From Oceanospirillaceae bacterium (lineage in GTDB: Bacteria > Pseudomonadota > Gammaproteobacteria > Pseudomonadales > Balneatricaceae), in NCBI GenBank assembly GCA_013215505.1, contig JABSQZ010000019.1, positions 20,505 through 84,504 of the forward strand: a stretch of 64,000 nt of DNA, read 5' to 3'. Positions 1 through 8,505 of the stretch are shown here, in pieces. The notes under the pieces are model-generated. The model did no database searches. It was not told the origin of the DNA and worked only from the letters and a program-made list of their open reading frames with translations. Each line of letters starts with the position of its first letter. Position 1 is the first letter of the stretch. A program made the position numbers and the translations under genes.

Positions 1-2
1 CA

Positions 3-1082
3 AATATATTAAATACCGGTAGTGCCACAAAAAGAATTTTTGACTTTGCCAATGTCCTAGTGGGCTTCATGCGCGGAGGCTTGGGACATGCTAATGTTGT
101 TGCCAGCATGATCTTTGCCGGTATGTCCGGAACAGCAGCTGCGGATGCCGCAGGCTTAGGTGCGCTAGAAATTAAAGCCATGCGAGAGCGGGGTTATACA
201 CTAAAATACGCGACTGGAATTACCGCTGCCTCCAGTGTTATTGGTCCGATTATTCCCCCCAGTGTCGCAATGCTTATCTACGGATGGCTGGCAGATGTCA
301 GTGTAGGGGACTTGTTTATTGCCGGAATTGTTCCCGGTTTCATCATGGCAGCGCTGCTGATGCTTACCACGGTGTATTATTCGTATAAAACCCCGATGCC
401 CAGGCGCTCTTTCCCTACATTTTCTGAGTTCAAAGAATCATTTTCGCAAGCTATCTTGCCATTATGCACGCCAATGATTATTGCCGGTGGCATATGGACT
501 GGGGTGTTTTCTCCCACTGAGGCCGGGGCGGTCGCTTGTGCGTATGGCCTGTTTCTTGGCATGGTTGTTTATAGAGATGTTAAGTTTAGTGACTTATATC
601 AGGTCTTTAAACAGTCAGTTGAGTTTAGTGCGGTCTTGTTGCTTATCATTGCGGTCTCAGGTTTTTATGGCTGGTTACTGTTACGTTTGCAAATACCGCA
701 AGAATTGGCCGGAGCATTAGTGAGTCTTGATGTTTCTCATTTTGTGCTATTACTGTTTCTTATGGCGTTCCTGCTGATTGTCGGTTGTTTCATGTCCGTG
801 GTGGAAAGTGTCCTGATACTGACACCGGTATTAATTCCGGCACTAAGTGCCATAGGAATAGATCCACTATTTTTTGGTGTGTTCATGGTTGTGACATTGT
901 CAGCCGGTGTTATTACGCCTCCGTTTGGCACTGTTTTGTATGTGATGATGCCGATAACAGGAATGAAATTTGAAGAAGTCGTTAAAGCTATTATGCCGTT
1001 CTTCATACCCATAATTCTGACAATATTTATCCTGGCTATGTTTCCGAACATAGTTTCGGATTTTCCTGGATTGTTTAAATAA
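3..1082 (+). CDS. TRAP transporter large permease (DctM family), 5'-truncated
   Basis: Large membrane subunit of a tripartite (TRAP) carboxylate transporter, which moves an organic acid with Na+ across the inner membrane together with a periplasmic binding protein and a DctQ subunit. The reading frame is open to the window edge; codons from position 3 encode family-typical sequence (NTGSATKRIFDFANVLVG), so the GTG at 60 is internal. The conserved DctM stretch around GMSGTAAAD and many hydrophobic segments follow. About 360 residues are present against the usual 425-440, so the N-terminus and the DctP/DctQ partners lie upstream of the window. It is followed by an HMG-CoA-lyase-like gene, a LysR gene and a VOC gene on the same strand, suggesting an uptake and catabolic locus for an unidentified carboxylate. 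Substrate cannot be told from sequence. Confidence 0.93.
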   Translation, partial: NILNTGSATKRIFDFANVLVGFMRGGLGHANVVASMIFAGMSGTAAADAAGLGALEIKAMRERGYTLKYATGITAASSVIGPIIPPSVAMLIYGWLADVSVGDLFIAGIVPGFIMAALLMLTTVYYSYKTPMPRRSFPTFSEFKESFSQAILPLCTPMIIAGGIWTGVFSPTEAGAVACAYGLFLGMVVYRDVKFSDLYQVFKQSVEFSAVLLLIIAVSGFYGWLLLRLQIPQELAGALVSLDVSHFVLLLFLMAFLLIVGCFMSVVESVLILTPVLIPALSAIGIDPLFFGVFMVVTLSAGVITPPFGTVLYVMMPITGMKFEEVVKAIMPFFIPIILTIFILAMFPNIVSDFPGLFK

Positions 1083-1083
1083 T

Positions 1084-1114
1084 CGAACTTAACGGTCAGA
1101 CCCTGTTGAGTTCG
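1084..1114 (+). terminator. Inverted repeat after the TRAP permease gene
   Basis: Eight-base arms (1084-1091 and 1107-1114) with one mismatch and a 15-base loop lie just after the DctM stop codon. There is no immediate T run, so this may be an attenuator or mRNA-stabilising hairpin rather than a true terminator. Confidence 0.3.
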
Positions 1115-1164
1115 TCGTTAGGCGAAATTTTTAACCAAGCGCTGAACTCTTGGGAAGGTGTACT

Positions 1165-2073
1165 ATGAAGGTCAATATTTTTGATGTATCACCAAGTTTT
1201 TACCCTTGGTTTAAGGATCTAAAAGAATCTAAGATTAAAAAAAATGAATTGATTAAATGGCTGGCAAATTCAGGCTTCCAATCCATTCATGCCGGAGATC
1301 TCTGGACCTATAAAAATGACCATAGGGATGACTTTTCGGCAGAGGTGATCAATAGCTATAGCGACGAAGTTAAGTCAATCCTATCCTTTAATATTTACTC
1401 AGTTGAAGATTATGAAAAGGCAGTAGCATTAGGTGTAAAACATCTGGTTTATAGTCTTTCAATTTCTGAATCTTACAGCCAGGCTCTGCTTAAAAGGACA
1501 GTGGATTCATCGATTAATGAACTTCTAACTATTATTTCTAAATCCGCAGTTTGCGCTGATATAAAAATCCGCGTCAATCTAGAGACATGTTTTTACTGTC
1601 CTTATGCAGGAAAAATTGATCCCTCTAAGATAGAAAATGTCTTGGATAAAATTCTCTCTGAATACAGTGATATTGAACTGTGCTTAAGTGATGAAATGGG
1701 TAGAGCCACCCCGGATCAGGTCGATAAATTATTTAAAAAATTAGCTGAGCGATATTCATCGACCTCTGTCCATTGGGCCTTTCAGGGTTTGGATTCCTAC
1801 GGGATGGGAATATGCAATGTCATGGCAGCATACCGAAATGGTGTGCGTACATTTGGTGCCGCGATGGGAGGGCTAGGTGGGGGGAACTACTCTGCAGTGA
1901 ATTACCTGAATACAGTTTCTGAAGACCTGATATTTATGTTTGAAAGGATGGGGGTTAGTACCAATGTTGATGTTCAAAAGCTGCTCGTTGTCGCTGACCG
2001 GGCTGCTATGCTTACAGGGATGGGCCTCAATGGGCGGGTACGATTATTGCCAAGGTCAAGAACATTTTTCTGA
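1165..2073 (+). CDS. HMG-CoA lyase-like (DRE-TIM barrel) protein with degenerate active site
   Basis: About 302 residues resembling hydroxymethylglutaryl-CoA lyase and related pyruvate-carboxyltransferase-fold enzymes. Similarity is clearest in LSDEMGRATPDQV and in LDSYGMGICNVMAAYRNGVR followed by GGLGG and SEDLIFMFERMG. Key residues look lost: the N-terminal family motif (DVGPRDGLQ) reads DVSPSFYPW, so the catalytic Arg and metal-binding Asp are Ser and Phe; the metal-binding HxH is replaced in FQGLDSYG; the catalytic-loop Cys (GGCPY) is GGGNY. Fold assignment is good, function is unknown; a non-metal lyase, a binding protein or a pseudoenzyme are all possible. Start chosen at ATG 1165 because GGGAAGG at 1152-1158 sits 6 bases upstream; the TTG at 1150 would place that site inside the gene. 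It lies between the TRAP permease and a LysR gene. Confidence 0.7.
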   Translation: MKVNIFDVSPSFYPWFKDLKESKIKKNELIKWLANSGFQSIHAGDLWTYKNDHRDDFSAEVINSYSDEVKSILSFNIYSVEDYEKAVALGVKHLVYSLSISESYSQALLKRTVDSSINELLTIISKSAVCADIKIRVNLETCFYCPYAGKIDPSKIENVLDKILSEYSDIELCLSDEMGRATPDQVDKLFKKLAERYSSTSVHWAFQGLDSYGMGICNVMAAYRNGVRTFGAAMGGLGGGNYSAVNYLNTVSEDLIFMFERMGVSTNVDVQKLLVVADRAAMLTGMGLNGRVRLLPRSRTFF

Positions 2074-2093
2074 AAGTCTAGGAGGTTGAACTA

Positions 2094-2987
2094 ATGCGTA
2101 CAGATTTTACCACGCTTAAACTCTTTATTGCCGCCGCAGAATATGGAAATATTGCCAAGGCCGCTGAGGCTTGTAGCATAGTTCCCTCTGCAGTAAGTAA
2201 GAGAATCGCTGCTTTAGAGGACTCTATCGGTGTCCCTCTGTTCTTTAGAAAATCCAGAGGTGTCGAACTAACCCAGGCGGGAGAAGTCGCATTAAAATAT
2301 GCAAAGAGCATATTCAAGCTGATTGAAAGATTTGAAGGAGAGATGAGCGAATATACGGATGGTATTCAAGGTCATATTAGGATTGCCGCCTGCCCATCAT
2401 CGATAGTGCAGTTTCTGCCTGAAGATATTGCTGAGTATGTGGAAAAAAACCCCCTGGTAAAGATTGATTTGATAGAAGATGTTACCCAATCAATAATTAC
2501 CAAGGTACGAGATGGGCTGGTCGACATAGGGATAACATCTGGTTTGATGCAAGTGGATGACTTAGAATTTTTACCTTATCGATTAGATAAATTGTCAGTA
2601 TTAGCACCAAAAAGTCACCCTATTGCTGTGTTTGATAGCATGAGTTTCGAAGAGACCCTTAGTTACAATTATGTCGGGCTTCAGGAGGGAAGTTCTATTC
2701 GAAATATGTTGCGTCTAAAGGCCCGTGAGCTGAATAAAGATATAAATTTCAGCGTCTCTGTAATGAGCTTCTCCGGTGTTATAAATATGGTGGAAGCCGG
2801 CCTTGGAATTACCATTATTCCCGAGGGAACGATTCCTAGAGCTATGTGTGAAAATCTGAAAATTATTAAATTAAATGAAAACTGGTCCTCTAGAACTCTG
2901 GAATTGGTCACAAGAGAAGAGGCAGCACTGCCGGTCGTTTCCAGGAATTTATTTAACTATCTTTCAGAAATCGGTAACACTAAATAA
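2094..2987 (+). CDS. LysR-family transcriptional regulator
   Basis: 297 residues with the LysR layout: an N-terminal winged helix-turn-helix (residues about 1-60, AAEYGNIAKAAEACSIVPSA then SKRIAALEDSIGVPLFFR) and a C-terminal substrate-binding domain (about 90-290). A strong GGAGG at 2081-2085 lies 8 bases before ATG 2094. It follows the HMGL-like gene by 20 bp and precedes the VOC gene by 24 bp on the same strand, so it is probably part of the TRAP catabolic operon and its regulator. The effector is likely the imported carboxylate or a product of it; this is inference. Confidence 0.93.
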   Translation: MRTDFTTLKLFIAAAEYGNIAKAAEACSIVPSAVSKRIAALEDSIGVPLFFRKSRGVELTQAGEVALKYAKSIFKLIERFEGEMSEYTDGIQGHIRIAACPSSIVQFLPEDIAEYVEKNPLVKIDLIEDVTQSIITKVRDGLVDIGITSGLMQVDDLEFLPYRLDKLSVLAPKSHPIAVFDSMSFEETLSYNYVGLQEGSSIRNMLRLKARELNKDINFSVSVMSFSGVINMVEAGLGITIIPEGTIPRAMCENLKIIKLNENWSSRTLELVTREEAALPVVSRNLFNYLSEIGNTK

Positions 2988-3011
2988 CAGTGAGTATCAC
3001 AGGTATATATT

Positions 3012-3383
3012 ATGAGAATAGATCATTTGGTTTTAACGGTAAAAGATGTTGATAAAACAGTAGATTTTTACACCCGATTTATGGGCTTTGAGAAAGACGT
3101 TTTCTTAGAAGGGCGTGTGGCACTTAAATTTGAGGGTGGCAAAATAAACCTGCACACCTATGGCAATGAGTTTGAGCCTAAAGCAGAAAACCCTATGCCG
3201 GGATCTGCTGATCTGTGTTTTATTGCCGATGAGAAAATTGAAGATATTATGCTGCGTTTCATCCGTGAAGGTATAAATATTATTGAAGGGCCGGTCTTTA
3301 GGACGGGTTCGCGCGGTAGGATTTACTCGTTTTACTTTAGAGATCCAGATCACAATCTAATTGAAGTATCAAATTATGCCTAG
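3012..3383 (+). CDS. VOC (glyoxalase/bleomycin resistance/dioxygenase) superfamily protein
   Basis: A 123-residue single-domain vicinal-oxygen-chelate protein. Candidate metal ligands are His in IDHLVLTV near the N-terminus, His in INLHTYG mid-protein and Glu in HNLIEVSNYA at the C-terminus, with the typical YFRDPDHNLIEVS ending. It resembles short virulence- or extradiol-dioxygenase-related VOC proteins. Last gene of the TRAP/HMGL-like/LysR group, so a role in metabolism of the imported acid is likely, but the reaction (isomerase, epimerase, dioxygenase or glutathione transfer) cannot be set from sequence. Confidence 0.9.
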   Translation: MRIDHLVLTVKDVDKTVDFYTRFMGFEKDVFLEGRVALKFEGGKINLHTYGNEFEPKAENPMPGSADLCFIADEKIEDIMLRFIREGINIIEGPVFRTGSRGRIYSFYFRDPDHNLIEVSNYA

Positions 3384-3503
3384 TTAGATGCTGTTTTTAG
3401 CTAGGGAACATATAGGTTCCCTAGTTACGATTTTGAATTTAGGTATTAATAGATGAGGGGTAATTAACTATTTGTTTCCCGCCTCTTATATTGAGTCCCT
3501 AAA

Positions 3504-3540
3504 ACTTCCAACTTCCAACTTCCAACTTCCAACTTCCAAC
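3504..3540. repeat. Heptanucleotide tandem repeat (ACTTCCA)5
   Basis: Five perfect copies of ACTTCCA (3504-3538) plus two more bases, in the gap between the convergent VOC and NUDIX genes. The reverse complement of the same unit forms an array at 61439-61494. Confidence 0.95.
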
Positions 3541-3557
3541 AGTCAGCACGCGCTGAG

Positions 3558-4076
3558 TTAGCTCAGTAATTCTTTTACGATTAACTGCAAAAGGAAGGTT
3601 TCGCGGACAATAGAGAGTCCTTGTTTTTCGCTGTGGACGAGGGTGTATTGATTGTGCGCGATCGCCCGCTGAATATCTATCCAGCCGGGGGTCATGCCAT
3701 TGGCGATTTCATGGGGCTCAAAGTTGGGCGGCTGTAATTGCTCATCAATAGTGCAGCGATAACAAAATGATCGCATATGCACTATCTGCAAGTTGTCTTT
3801 ATACCAGGGGCGATACTCTTCATAGCAGCCAAACTCGACAATATTGCTGATGTTTTGCGCACCGGTTTCTTCCTGCAGTTCGCGAATCAGGCCATTGATC
3901 GGCTGCTCTCCTTCATCTATACCACCACCGGGTAAACTGTAATCATCGTAGCGCTGGGTATGTAGCAGTAAAATCTGCTGGCCGCGCAGGACAATGGCAC
4001 GGGCTGCATCGCGTTTGAAGCAGGGGCCGGACAGGTCTTTAATATCCGAATGGACAGTGGATTTTAACAGGCGCAT
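3558..4076 (-). CDS. NUDIX hydrolase
   Basis: 172 residues with a full Nudix box: GGIDEGEQP followed by RELQEETGA, matching GX5EX7REUXEEXGU. NUDIX enzymes hydrolyse nucleoside diphosphates linked to another moiety, using Mg2+ bound by the REUXEE glutamates. A leading segment of about 25 residues precedes the domain (RAIVLRGQQILLLHTQRYDDY). The substrate cannot be predicted. It is a single gene, convergent with the VOC gene; upstream (to 4428) there is only non-coding sequence. Confidence 0.93.
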   Translation of the reverse strand: MRLLKSTVHSDIKDLSGPCFKRDAARAIVLRGQQILLLHTQRYDDYSLPGGGIDEGEQPINGLIRELQEETGAQNISNIVEFGCYEEYRPWYKDNLQIVHMRSFCYRCTIDEQLQPPNFEPHEIANGMTPGWIDIQRAIAHNQYTLVHSEKQGLSIVRETFLLQLIVKELLS

Positions 4077-4428
4077 GAATAGCTAAGTCTCAACGGCAAA
4101 AAGCGCACATGATACGCTTTGAACCGCTATATCAATAGCCATTTGTGTAGGTTATTTAAGGTCTATTGTCCGCTACAAACCCCTGTCGCTAACAGGGAGT
4201 TGTATCTTTAGCTTTTGCTTGTAGATAAAGTATTGCAAACCTATCAACGCCCTAGCGGTAATTGCTAACATAGCGGTAAATTATTAAGAGTCTATATTGC
4301 CTAATATCTGTTCAGTTTCGGTTTGTTATTCTTTTTAGTTATATGCTTATAAATAAATGCAGAAAAGTGGATTATTTGTTGAATAATGGTGCTACAGTAT
4401 TCGCGGATGATTACTTCAGGGAGGAAAA
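4077..4428. other. Intergenic region, no gene seen
   Basis: About 350 bp of fairly AT-rich sequence between the divergent NUDIX and DUF302 genes. It must carry both promoters. No clear coding, RNA or repeat signal was found; GGGAGG at 4420-4425 is the ribosome-binding site of the DUF302 gene. Confidence 0.6.
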
Positions 4429-4905
4429 ATGACTAATTTCGCCACTATATCAGCCAGTTTCATAATGCTGTTTTTGACTGCTTTGCCCACGTCGGCGGCG
4501 CAGCACCAAGTGACAGATTTTGCCTGGCTGTACAGTACTCAGGGAGAGTTTGATGAGATCAAGGAATCCTTGGTCTTTGCTATTCAAGAGCAGGGGGCTG
4601 TCGTCAGTTACACCGCTCATGCCAGTGATATGTTAGCGCGCACGGGGAAGGCGCTGGGGATTACTGAAAATGTGTATAGCAAGGCGGAAGTAGTGTTGTT
4701 TTGCAAAGCTGAGATATCGCATAAATTAGTGGCCGCGGACCCGCACACTCTAGTGCTCTGTCCCTATCCGATCGCCATTTATACCCTTACCGCTGAGCCT
4801 GGTACTGTGTATTTGTCGATACGTAAACCGCTGCAGAATTTAGTTGCATATCAAGCCATCCAACGTTTTTTAGAAACGATTATTACCCAAGCTCTGGATT
4901 TTTAG
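4429..4905 (+). CDS. Exported DUF302-family protein
   Basis: 158 residues with an N-terminal signal peptide (hydrophobic FIMLFLTALP, then PTSAAQ, cleavage near residue 24). The mature part matches the DUF302 pattern: a helix with FDEIKESLVFAIQEQG, a central AEVVLFCKAE strand and LCPYPIAIYTL. DUF302 proteins are small, often periplasmic and frequent in sulfur-oxidation gene neighbourhoods; their biochemical role is not established. It lies 200 bp upstream of soxC on the same strand, with a strong GGGAGG ribosome-binding site. A link to Sox is inference from position. Confidence 0.82.
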   Translation: MTNFATISASFIMLFLTALPTSAAQHQVTDFAWLYSTQGEFDEIKESLVFAIQEQGAVVSYTAHASDMLARTGKALGITENVYSKAEVVLFCKAEISHKLVAADPHTLVLCPYPIAIYTLTAEPGTVYLSIRKPLQNLVAYQAIQRFLETIITQALDF

Positions 4906-5104
4906 CTGGCACTGAGCCGCCGGTAACACGCATGTATAAGAACCGATAATAAAGCATAGACCTAAGGGGTATGCGAATAAGTCCGGGATGCTCTGTAAGC
5001 TCTACTGGGGGTTAGGCAAATAGCTGTGTTGCACACGGCGCCCACATGGCAGCTGCTGGATTGATTCGTTGTTCCCACAGAAAAATAATAGTTGAGGTTT
5101 AACA

Positions 5105-6418
5105 GTGAGTTTTTTTAGTGACGAGCAAGAACGGCAGTTATTAACAACATTAGAGACTGAAAGTAAGCCATTACCCGGCAACGATAGACGTAAATTTTTG
5201 GCATCGGCGATGGCTCTGCTGGGAACCGCGACACTCGCCAGATCGGCCTCAGCCAATCCGGCGAACTTGCCACCGCAAGTTCCGCAGTGGAGTAAAACCT
5301 TAGGGCCTGGGGTGTTAACAAATCCCTACGGTAAGCCTTCGCGCTTTGAGAAGGAAGTGATCAGAAGAACCGTCCCCTGGTTGACCGCAGATCGAATTTC
5401 TTCAGTGAGCATGACACCACTGGCTTCACTGAGCGGTATCATTACCCCTAACAGTTTAGTGTTCGAACGGCATCACTCCGGTGTACCGGACATAGACCCC
5501 GAGCAGCACCGGCTGGTTATTCACGGCTTAGTAGAAAAACCTATCATTTTGAGCATGCATGACTTGCAGCGATTCCCCAGTGTCACTGAAATTAAATTCT
5601 TAGAGTGCGCCGCCAATGGTGGGATGGAGTGGAAGGGGCCGCAGATGAAATCGCTGCAATTTAGCCACGGAATGCTCTCATGTTGTGAGTGGACAGGGGT
5701 AAGGTTGTCGACCATCCTGGCGGAAGTTGGCATTAAACCCGAGGCCAAGTGGATATTGGCGGAGGGAGCTGACGGTGCTGGCATGGCGCGCAGTATCCCG
5801 CTGGAAAAAGCACTGGACGATACTATTATCGTCTATGCGCAAAACGGCGAGGCGCTGCGACCTGAGCAGGGTTACCCGCTGCGGCTGCTCAACCCTGGCT
5901 GGGAGGGCAATACCAGTATTAAATGGCTGAGACGCCTGAAGATCAGCGACAAGCCTTGGTACATGCGCGAGGAAACTTCTAAATACACTGACTTAATGGA
6001 TGACGGCCGCGCCCGTAAATTCTCTTTTGTGCAAGAGTGTAATTCTGTGATCACATCCCCTGCACCTGAAGCTCCCTTTAAAGGGCCAGGTTGGTATCGA
6101 ATCGAGGGCTTTGCCTGGTCGGGCCGCGGTAAAATAAAAGCGGTTGATATCTCCTTAGATGGTGGCAATACATGGCAGCAAACTGAGCTTACCGGGCTGG
6201 TACTCTCTAAGTCGCTGACCCGCTTTAGTATTATGCATCACTGGCTGGGCAATCCGATGTTGCTACAGAGTCGGGCCGTGGATGAAACTGGCTATGTTCA
6301 GCCGACCATCACCCAGTTGCGCGCCGAGCGCGGCACTAACTCTATCTACCACAAAAATTCTATCCATACCTGGAAGTTAGATGCAAACGGGGAGGTGTCC
6401 AATGTACAACTTAGTTAA
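5105..6418 (+). CDS. soxC: SoxC, molybdopterin sulfur (sulfane) dehydrogenase subunit
   Basis: 437 residues. SoxC is the catalytic Mo-cofactor subunit of Sox(CD)2, which oxidises the sulfane sulfur bound to SoxY in the periplasm with release of six electrons. A twin-arginine signal (DRRKFLASAMALLG) is near residue 28, in a rather long N-region. The sulfite-oxidase family Mo ligand is the Cys of FLECAANGG, and the C-terminal dimerisation domain (KAVDISLDGGNTWQQTEL) is complete. Start is GTG 5105 behind a GAGG at 5093-5096. First gene of the Sox cluster; it overlaps soxD by 17 bp. Presence of SoxCD predicts complete oxidation of thiosulfate to sulfate without obligate sulfur globules. Confidence 0.96.
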   Translation: MSFFSDEQERQLLTTLETESKPLPGNDRRKFLASAMALLGTATLARSASANPANLPPQVPQWSKTLGPGVLTNPYGKPSRFEKEVIRRTVPWLTADRISSVSMTPLASLSGIITPNSLVFERHHSGVPDIDPEQHRLVIHGLVEKPIILSMHDLQRFPSVTEIKFLECAANGGMEWKGPQMKSLQFSHGMLSCCEWTGVRLSTILAEVGIKPEAKWILAEGADGAGMARSIPLEKALDDTIIVYAQNGEALRPEQGYPLRLLNPGWEGNTSIKWLRRLKISDKPWYMREETSKYTDLMDDGRARKFSFVQECNSVITSPAPEAPFKGPGWYRIEGFAWSGRGKIKAVDISLDGGNTWQQTELTGLVLSKSLTRFSIMHHWLGNPMLLQSRAVDETGYVQPTITQLRAERGTNSIYHKNSIHTWKLDANGEVSNVQLS

Positions 6419-7085
6419 AACTGCCAGCATAAATTATTGCAACCCGCTCAGCTTGCTACTGAGCGTACTGTTGCTGAGCTGCGCATCGCTGCAGGCAAGT
6501 GAACAGACTCCGCAGGCTATCTACAACCAAGGCGCGGCCTTTGCCATTGGTTCACCTGCCAGCGCCACAGAAATTGCCGGTTGGGACATCGATGTGCGCC
6601 CGGACGGTGTCGGTCTGCCCGAAGGTTCCGGGTCAGTCGAACAGGGAGCGCTTATCTACGAGCAAAAGTGCGCTATGTGCCACGGTGACTTCGGTGAGGG
6701 AGCGGGACGTTATCCCAAGTTAGCCGGTGGTGAGGGATCGCTGCAAGATGCGCGCCCGGAAAAAACCGTCGGTAGCTATTGGCCTTACACATCCACTTTG
6801 TGGGATTACATCCGCCGCGCTATGCCCTACTACGCACCGCAGTCACTGAAAGTCGACGAAGTGTATTCTCTGACCGCTTATGTGTTGAATCTCAATGACA
6901 TACTCGATGATGATGCAGTGGTTGATCAGCAGAGCTTAATGCAGATAAAAATGCCCAATCGCGATGGCTTTTACCTGGATACGCGCCCGGATAGCCAAAA
7001 TCAGCGCTGCATGCAGGACTGTTTAAAAGGCACTGACCTGAAACTGGTCAGTAGCCTGGCCGAGCCAGAGGTGAATGTAGATTAG
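6402..7085 (+). CDS. soxD: SoxD, c-type cytochrome subunit of sulfur dehydrogenase
   Basis: Electron-accepting cytochrome partner of SoxC. Start chosen at ATG 6402 (GGGGAGG at 6389-6395); the upstream in-frame ATG 6381 lies before that site. About 227 residues, with signal peptide (LLSVLLLSCASLQA) and one heme site CAMCH (residues about 85-89). SoxD of Paracoccus is larger and diheme; this is the shorter monoheme type. A second cysteine pair, CMQDC, is near the C-terminus but has no following His, so it is not a heme site. Translationally coupled to soxC by overlap. Confidence 0.93.
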   Translation: MYNLVKTASINYCNPLSLLLSVLLLSCASLQASEQTPQAIYNQGAAFAIGSPASATEIAGWDIDVRPDGVGLPEGSGSVEQGALIYEQKCAMCHGDFGEGAGRYPKLAGGEGSLQDARPEKTVGSYWPYTSTLWDYIRRAMPYYAPQSLKVDEVYSLTAYVLNLNDILDDDAVVDQQSLMQIKMPNRDGFYLDTRPDSQNQRCMQDCLKGTDLKLVSSLAEPEVNVD

Positions 7086-7244
7086 TTGGCTTAATTCTGC
7101 TAGAAATAAAAGTCGGCAACAGCCTGGGAGAGGTTGAACTTAAAAATTATACAAAATGTAGACAACCGCCAACAATAATTATAAGTATTTAAAAATACTG
7201 CGGTAATTCACAAACAGTACTCTATTCTATATAGCTAATTATTG

Positions 7245-7250
7245 TATAAT
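7245..7250 (+). promoter_or_regulatory. Possible -10 element upstream of soxX
   Basis: A perfect TATAAT at 7245-7250 lies in the 229-bp gap between soxD and soxX, with an AT-rich surround and no convincing -35. A small inverted repeat (7184-7199, 7-base arms) sits upstream and could end the soxCD transcript. Together they suggest soxX-Y-Z-A-K may have its own promoter. Confidence 0.4.
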
Positions 7251-7314
7251 ATCTCATTTATATATTAATTTGTTATATGAAATAACAACAATAATTAAAA
7301 CAAGAGGCAATACG

Positions 7315-7659
7315 ATGATAAGAACATTAAAACTTATGCTAAGTGCCTGCGTATTTATCAGCTTACTATTCCAGCCGCTAATGGCCGGGGAGATAGAAGA
7401 AGGTAAAAAGCTCGGCTTCGACCGCAAAAAAGGCAACTGTCTGGCCTGTCACTCAGTTGACGGTGGCTCTCTGCCCGGAAACACTGGGCCGGTACTGATC
7501 GCCATGAAGGCAAGATTTCCCGACCGGGAAACCTTAGTGGCGCAAATTAGCGATCCACGTAAAAACAACCCAAAAACTATCATGCCTCCCTTTGGCAGCC
7601 ATGACATTTTGAGTGAGGTTGAAATAAATAAAATAGTGACTTGGCTGTATAGTTTATAA
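7315..7659 (+). CDS. soxX: SoxX, monoheme cytochrome c of SoxXA
   Basis: 114 residues from ATG 7315 (AAGAGG at 7301-7306). Signal peptide, then the heme site CLACH and, near the C-terminus, the axial-Met region KTIMPPFGSHDILSEVEI. With SoxA it forms the SoxXA complex that joins thiosulfate oxidatively to the SoxY cysteine. The upstream in-frame ATG 7276 has no ribosome-binding site. Followed by soxY after 43 bp. Confidence 0.95.
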   Translation: MIRTLKLMLSACVFISLLFQPLMAGEIEEGKKLGFDRKKGNCLACHSVDGGSLPGNTGPVLIAMKARFPDRETLVAQISDPRKNNPKTIMPPFGSHDILSEVEINKIVTWLYSL

Positions 7660-7702
7660 GCGCTGAGTTAGTCAGATAGCGATTGAATAAAAAGGCATAA
7701 AT

Positions 7703-8164
7703 ATGAAATTTTCCAGACGTAAATTTTTTACCACAATTGGTAAAGGCGCGGCCTGTTTGGCAGTGTTGAGTAGCTTGCCCAGTGTCGTGTGGGCAAAGTG
7801 GAATGGCTCTGCATTTGCCGCCACCGACTTAACTGCTGCGATAGATGCAAAGTACCCGGGACTAACCATCGAAGATAGCGATAAAGTCAGCTTAAAAGCA
7901 CCCGCTATCGCCGAAAACGGTGCAGTGGTGCCCGTGTCAGTACAGAGCAGCTTAGACAATATCAGCAGTATTAGCTTGTTTGTGGTCAAGAACCCCTCTC
8001 CATTAATCTCAACTTTTAATCTGACCGAGCAAAGTGTTGCCGATGTCTCTATCCGCATTCGCATGGGCACTACCTCAGACGTGATTGCCTTAGTTGAAGC
8101 AGATGGAAAACTATACCGCGCGACATCGACCGTTAAAGTAACTATAGGCGGCTGTGGCGGCTAG
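7703..8164 (+). CDS. soxY: SoxY, sulfur-carrier protein
   Basis: 153 residues with a Tat signal (SRRKFFTTIGKG) and the diagnostic carboxy-terminal swinging arm GGCGG, whose Cys carries the sulfur substrate as a thiosulfonate or persulfide. The protein forms a heterodimer with SoxZ, encoded 17 bp downstream, and visits SoxXA, SoxB and SoxCD in turn. Confidence 0.97.
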   Translation: MKFSRRKFFTTIGKGAACLAVLSSLPSVVWAKWNGSAFAATDLTAAIDAKYPGLTIEDSDKVSLKAPAIAENGAVVPVSVQSSLDNISSISLFVVKNPSPLISTFNLTEQSVADVSIRIRMGTTSDVIALVEADGKLYRATSTVKVTIGGCGG

Positions 8165-8181
8165 TCTTTTGGAGAGAAAAA

Positions 8182-8484
8182 ATGAAATTGAAAGTAAAAG
8201 CGAAAGCTCGTGACGGTGTTGTCAAAGTTAAAATGCTGATCAAACACCAAATGGAAACCGGACGCCGCAAAGATAAAAAAGGGGCTCTGATTCCCGCTCA
8301 CCACTTGACTGAAATCATGGCAGAGTATCAGGGCAACAAAGTTTTTAGCACTGAAGTGGGCCCCGGGGTTTCCAAAGACCCGTTTCTGGCCTTCTATTTT
8401 AAAGGTGCTGCGGGCGATAGCTTAAAGATATCAGCTATAGATACTGCAGGTGAAACAGGCAGTGTGGAAGTGACCATTAAATAA
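8182..8484 (+). CDS. soxZ: SoxZ, partner of SoxY
   Basis: 100 residues, the normal length, with the SoxZ immunoglobulin-like fold pattern (VVKVKMLIKHQMETGRR; VFSTEVGPGVSKDPFLAF). It lacks a signal peptide, as expected, because it is exported folded with SoxY through Tat. Ribosome-binding site GGAGAG precedes ATG 8182. Confidence 0.96.
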   Translation: MKLKVKAKARDGVVKVKMLIKHQMETGRRKDKKGALIPAHHLTEIMAEYQGNKVFSTEVGPGVSKDPFLAFYFKGAAGDSLKISAIDTAGETGSVEVTIK

Positions 8485-8505
8485 TCCTAGCAAGAGGATT
8501 CAAGA

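Noticed and set aside
4971..4987. ATGCGAATAAGTCCGG shared with 49172-49187
   Set aside because: A 16-base match between two sites in 64 kb, counting both strands, is about what chance gives; flanks do not match.
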